DNA of 64,000 nt from Ampullaceana balthica (Eukaryota; Mollusca; Gastropoda; Lymnaeidae). The stretch lies in NCBI GenBank assembly GCA_944989445.1, contig CALYLW010001101.1, positions 1 to 64,000 of the forward strand, read 5' to 3'. This document shows positions 60,914 to 64,000 of the stretch, piece by piece; position 1 is the first letter of the stretch, and each line of letters begins with the position of its first letter. The notes under the pieces were generated by a model. The model was not told where the DNA came from, ran no database searches, and saw nothing but the letters and a program-made list of their open reading frames with translations. Made by a program: the position numbers and the translations under genes.

Positions 60914-60986
60914 TGTTTTCGCTGGGGCTTGAAGCCAGGACCTTTCTCGTATAAGGCGGACGTGATAACCAGTATACTACGAATCT
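60914..60986 (-). tRNA. tRNA-Val-like pseudogene
   Basis: On the minus strand, CGTAGTATACTGGTTATCAC, GTCCGCC, AGAAAGGTCC and a GCGAAAACA 3' end follow the eukaryotic tRNA-Val body closely. The anticodon position reads TAT instead of a Val anticodon. The acceptor stem has three unpaired outer positions, the anticodon stem has two mismatches and the B box is GGCTTCAAGCC. It is probably a pseudogene or the head of a SINE, not a working tRNA. Confidence 0.55.
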
Positions 60987-60989
60987 CAC

Positions 60990-62472
60990 GTTATTCTGTG
61001 AAAGAACAATGCAAGTGAAGGCAAGGACCATGGTTGGTCTCGAGACATTGGTCGACCCCAGCGAGGGTCATTCGTCATGCTCGTTTGCACATACTCGCTT
61101 TGGTGAAGGGGCGGGAGGAGGTTTAGAGAGTCGGCTTGTGTGTGAGGTGTTGGGCGACGTAGAGAATTATATATATATATATATATATGTTTAGAAAATT
61201 ACGTTATAAATGAAAAGATACAAAAATCTATGTCTCGCCTGTATCTATTTAATGGAAATATGCAAATTAAAAGTCATCCTTAAATTTCATGCACATTTAA
61301 ACCAAGAGAAACTCTGTCTATGGCATTATATGTTATGGATTTCCTTCAATCAAAGCTATAGGGCTCGAACAGTAATCAAAAGTATAGACCAGAGTCCGAC
61401 CAATCTGAATTAATATTTTTAAAATCATGGGCCTTCTCATTTTAAAAGAAACATTTTTCAAATAAATTTTTGTTTTGTTTTTTTGTTTTCAAAATCACTT
61501 TGAATAAACAGGAAGTATTGCCACAATTCCATTCAGATCGGTGAGACGTTCTTAATATATCGGGATGAACTCATTAATTTTGTATGCGTCTTATTCACTT
61601 ACTAGATTAACAAATGCATAAAGTAATGAGTCCACTGGATTAACGTATGATATTTTTAGTTATTTGGAAACCTCGGCCCCAAGTGTTCGGTAAACCACAC
61701 TGACGTCTAAATATAAACATGAGCAGTGTGTGTGAGGGGGGGGGGTTGGGGGTGATATCAGGATCTGGTATTTGACATGGAAATAATAAATCCCATTGTT
61801 GTGTTGGTAACTTTTATGGAGCTTAATTGATTAATCACGCCGCGCCGCGTTCGATCTCTGCCCATTGATTTGTTGTGCGACACGGGTAATGACTAAGTTT
61901 GTAGCTCAAGTGCTGCAATCGAAGATGGGGGACTAACTTGGCGTCCCAAATCGAATATTGAGTTGAACAATTCGAGAGACTGATTTAAATATGGCTGGTA
62001 TATAATATGTAGACAAAACTTTTAAGAAATGTGGTTCAGGATGGGTCTGGAATTCTTAAAGAAGTGAGAAGATAGCTTTCATCCGTTAGTTTGGGATATA
62101 ATTGGAATATTTCAGGAATGACTTTAGTATGATAAAAGTGAAGTTTATTTTGTGCCTTAACACAAATGCCAAGTTTTTAATATAAATAGAATTTTAGATA
62201 CATTAATTTCACTGTCAATGCTTCCAACAGAAAGTCAATATCACACAAATGTGACATGACAAAATGATTGATTATATGTTTTATTATATATATATATATA
62301 TGCAATATGCCATGTTTACAGAGAATTCCGATAATATATATATACCAGCAACCAAGCCCGTCCAAGGACGTTCCGCAACCGTTCGGTGGCATGATGTAAC
62401 TCCCCTTCAACAGCCGTCTCGACCGGCATACATGTGCATCACGTCAAAAATACTATTCGTTATAGTTAAAAT
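60990..62472. other. Mostly non-coding stretch
   Basis: It contains TTGGTCTCGAGACATTGGTC with CCAGCGAGGGTCA at about 61033-61070, echoing similar sequence at about 60743-60760 and 60831-60850. TA microsatellites lie at about 61170-61190 and 62286-62301. No gene supported. Confidence 0.45.
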
Positions 62473-62540
62473 AAATAACTTGTAAAAACAGAGCTTTTGA
62501 CTATAAATCCCAACGCGCATAACTCAGAGTAAAGTCTGGG
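62473..62540 (+). repeat. Dispersed repeat family A, 5' fragment
   Basis: TTGTAAAAACAGAGCTTTTG followed by ACTATAAATCCC matches the start of family A. The rest does not align clearly. Confidence 0.6.
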
Positions 62541-62680
62541 AAGAAATACTTCACCAAAAAAAACCTCGTTTTGAACGTCCGCGTAAACTTGTTATGATTG
62601 GCTGTAGGAGTCTTGTGTGTTTGAGAGACCAATCGGTATAGATGACGGGAAAGAACTTAGCCTTTTATTATATAGGATGT

Positions 62681-62681
62681 A

Positions 62682-62719
<38 letters not shown>

Positions 62720-64000
62720 CAAAGTATGTCTGTGTGTGTGTGTGTGCATGTGCATGTCCTTTATAGCTGACTAAACCATTCATCCGATCGTCATGAAATT
62801 TTTGGAGACTGTTAAGTACCTACTTGGGATGGTAACTGGCAACTTTGTTTTCTAAATTAAACACTCATGGGGCGCCGGGGGCCCATAATGTCATTTTTTG
62901 CTTATATGAGCTATATGAAAATTAGTTTAAGCGCTAGCTACTGTGTAAATTGTTGGATCTTAACCAAACTTTGTATATGACAAATTGATAGCCAATATTA
63001 AAATACTATACGGGACTGAGCTGCAAATAGTCATTCCTTTGGGGCTGGGGGCCCAAAAATTCACATTTCTTAAACGTTTAAGATTGTATTCACCATTCAG
63101 TCATTAACAATCTTGACAAATAATGACACATGTATCCATTATTATACAAATTGAAATGAACAGGGGTTTTGAACTTTATATCTTGCACTGAATGGGCCCC
63201 GGGGCCCTTAATGTTTTTTTTTGGGTTATATATGATATATAAAAATTAGTTTATGCGTTAGCTACTGAGTAAATTAATGGATCTAAACCAAAAATTGAAT
63301 ACAAAAACTTGGTAGCCCATATTGAAATACTATAAGGCACATAACTTCAAATATCCATTATTTCGGGGCCAGGGGCCCCCAAATGTCTTTTCTTCGTGTA
63401 TGTTTAATGTATTTTCCCCCATTCAATTTTTCACGATCTTGAGGAATATATCTATGAGGAAACTTAATTAAATGAAAAGGTTTTTGAAATTTACATCTAT
63501 CACCAAATGGGCCAGGGGCCCTAAATATCTTTTTTCTTATATCTTCTATCTACATATATAAAAATCAAAGTATGTCTGTGTGTGTGTGTGTATGTGTGTG
63601 TGTGCATGTCCTTTACAGCTGACTAAACCATTCATCCTATCGTCATGAAATTTCTGGAGACTGTTAAGTACCTACCTGGGAGGGTAACTGTAAATTTGTT
63701 TTCTAAATTTAACACTCATGTGGGCGCTGGGGGCCCATAATGTTATTTTTTGCTTATATGAGCTATATAAAAATAGTTTAAGCGCTAGCTACTGTGTAAA
63801 TTGCTGAATCTTAACCAAACTTTGTATATGACAACTTGATAGCCAATATTAAAATACTATACGGGACTGAACTGCAAATAGTCATTCCTTTGTGGGGCTG
63901 GGGCCCAAAAATTCACATTTCTTAAACGTTTAAGATTGTATTCACCATTCAGTCTTTAACAATCTTGACAAATAATGACACATGTAACCATTATTATATA
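62681..64000 (+). repeat. Long-period tandem repeat (846 bp), cut by the window end
   Basis: Copy 1 starts after a TA microsatellite at about 62716 (AAATCAAAGTATGTCTGTG). Copy 2 starts at 63562 with the same sequence and runs to the end. Each contains a GT microsatellite, CTGACTAAACCATTCATCC and several GGGGCCC blocks. Inside copy 1 there is a further diverged repeat with a period of about 324 bp (GGGGGCCCATAATG at about 62878 and GGGGCCCTTAATG at about 63202). Confidence 0.85.

Overview
The window is AT-rich animal nuclear DNA, most likely from a mollusc and plausibly a gastropod. It has intron-split genes with GT-AG junctions, TTAGGG-type telomeric repeats used as interstitial sequence, tRNA-derived SINEs, RTE-like and CR1/L2-like LINEs, hAT, piggyBac and PIF-like DNA transposons, and many minisatellites. 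Nothing is bacterial. The taxon is inferred from the style of the repeats and is not proven.

The host genes I can support are three single-pass membrane receptor-like genes, all on the minus strand: gene 1 (18818-20241), gene 2 (29507-30120, partial) and gene 3 (45077-51931, a giant mucin-like receptor). Genes 1 and 3 share a signal-peptide exon, an intron in the same phase at the same place, and an N-terminal cysteine-containing ectodomain starting F-(F/I)-K-C-L-C. Genes 1 and 2 share the transmembrane and juxtamembrane region, an E-P-Y motif and a C-terminal I-Y-F-E-L motif. The tails of genes 1 and 3 carry paired tyrosine motifs with ITAM-like spacing (YxxL-x10-YxxL and YxxL-x12-YxxI) plus ITIM-like motifs. 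I read the locus as a small diverged family of putative signalling receptors. It is the best candidate for an undescribed system here. Ligand and function are unknown.

The rest is mostly transposons and satellites. From 1 to 17.6 kb: a 23-bp minisatellite, a 1.3-kb hAT element with a perfect 8-bp target duplication, a 3.1-kb hAT with nested insertions, two copies of a 3-bp-TSD element, MITEs, a broken piggyBac transposase whose ORF has been blown apart by an internal 40-bp minisatellite, and a CR1/L2-like LINE tail. From 20 to 45 kb: an RTE-like LINE (25.3-27.4 kb), a 15-bp array, a hAT end, a MITE carrying telomeric repeats, a large inverted repeat, a tRNA-derived SINE, CAA and TA microsatellites, a hAT-like element and a 46-copy 23-bp satellite. 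From 52 to 64 kb: a LINE pseudogene broken by a repeat and a CT expansion, another SINE, a 24-bp array containing splice-donor consensus in almost every unit, a LINE 3' end, a tRNA-Val-like pseudogene and a long-period (846-bp) tandem repeat running off the end.

All intron boundaries were placed by eye from splice consensus, frame and paralogue comparison. Array and repeat-family limits are approximate to a few bases or tens of bases. Transposon coordinates given with target-site duplications were read directly.
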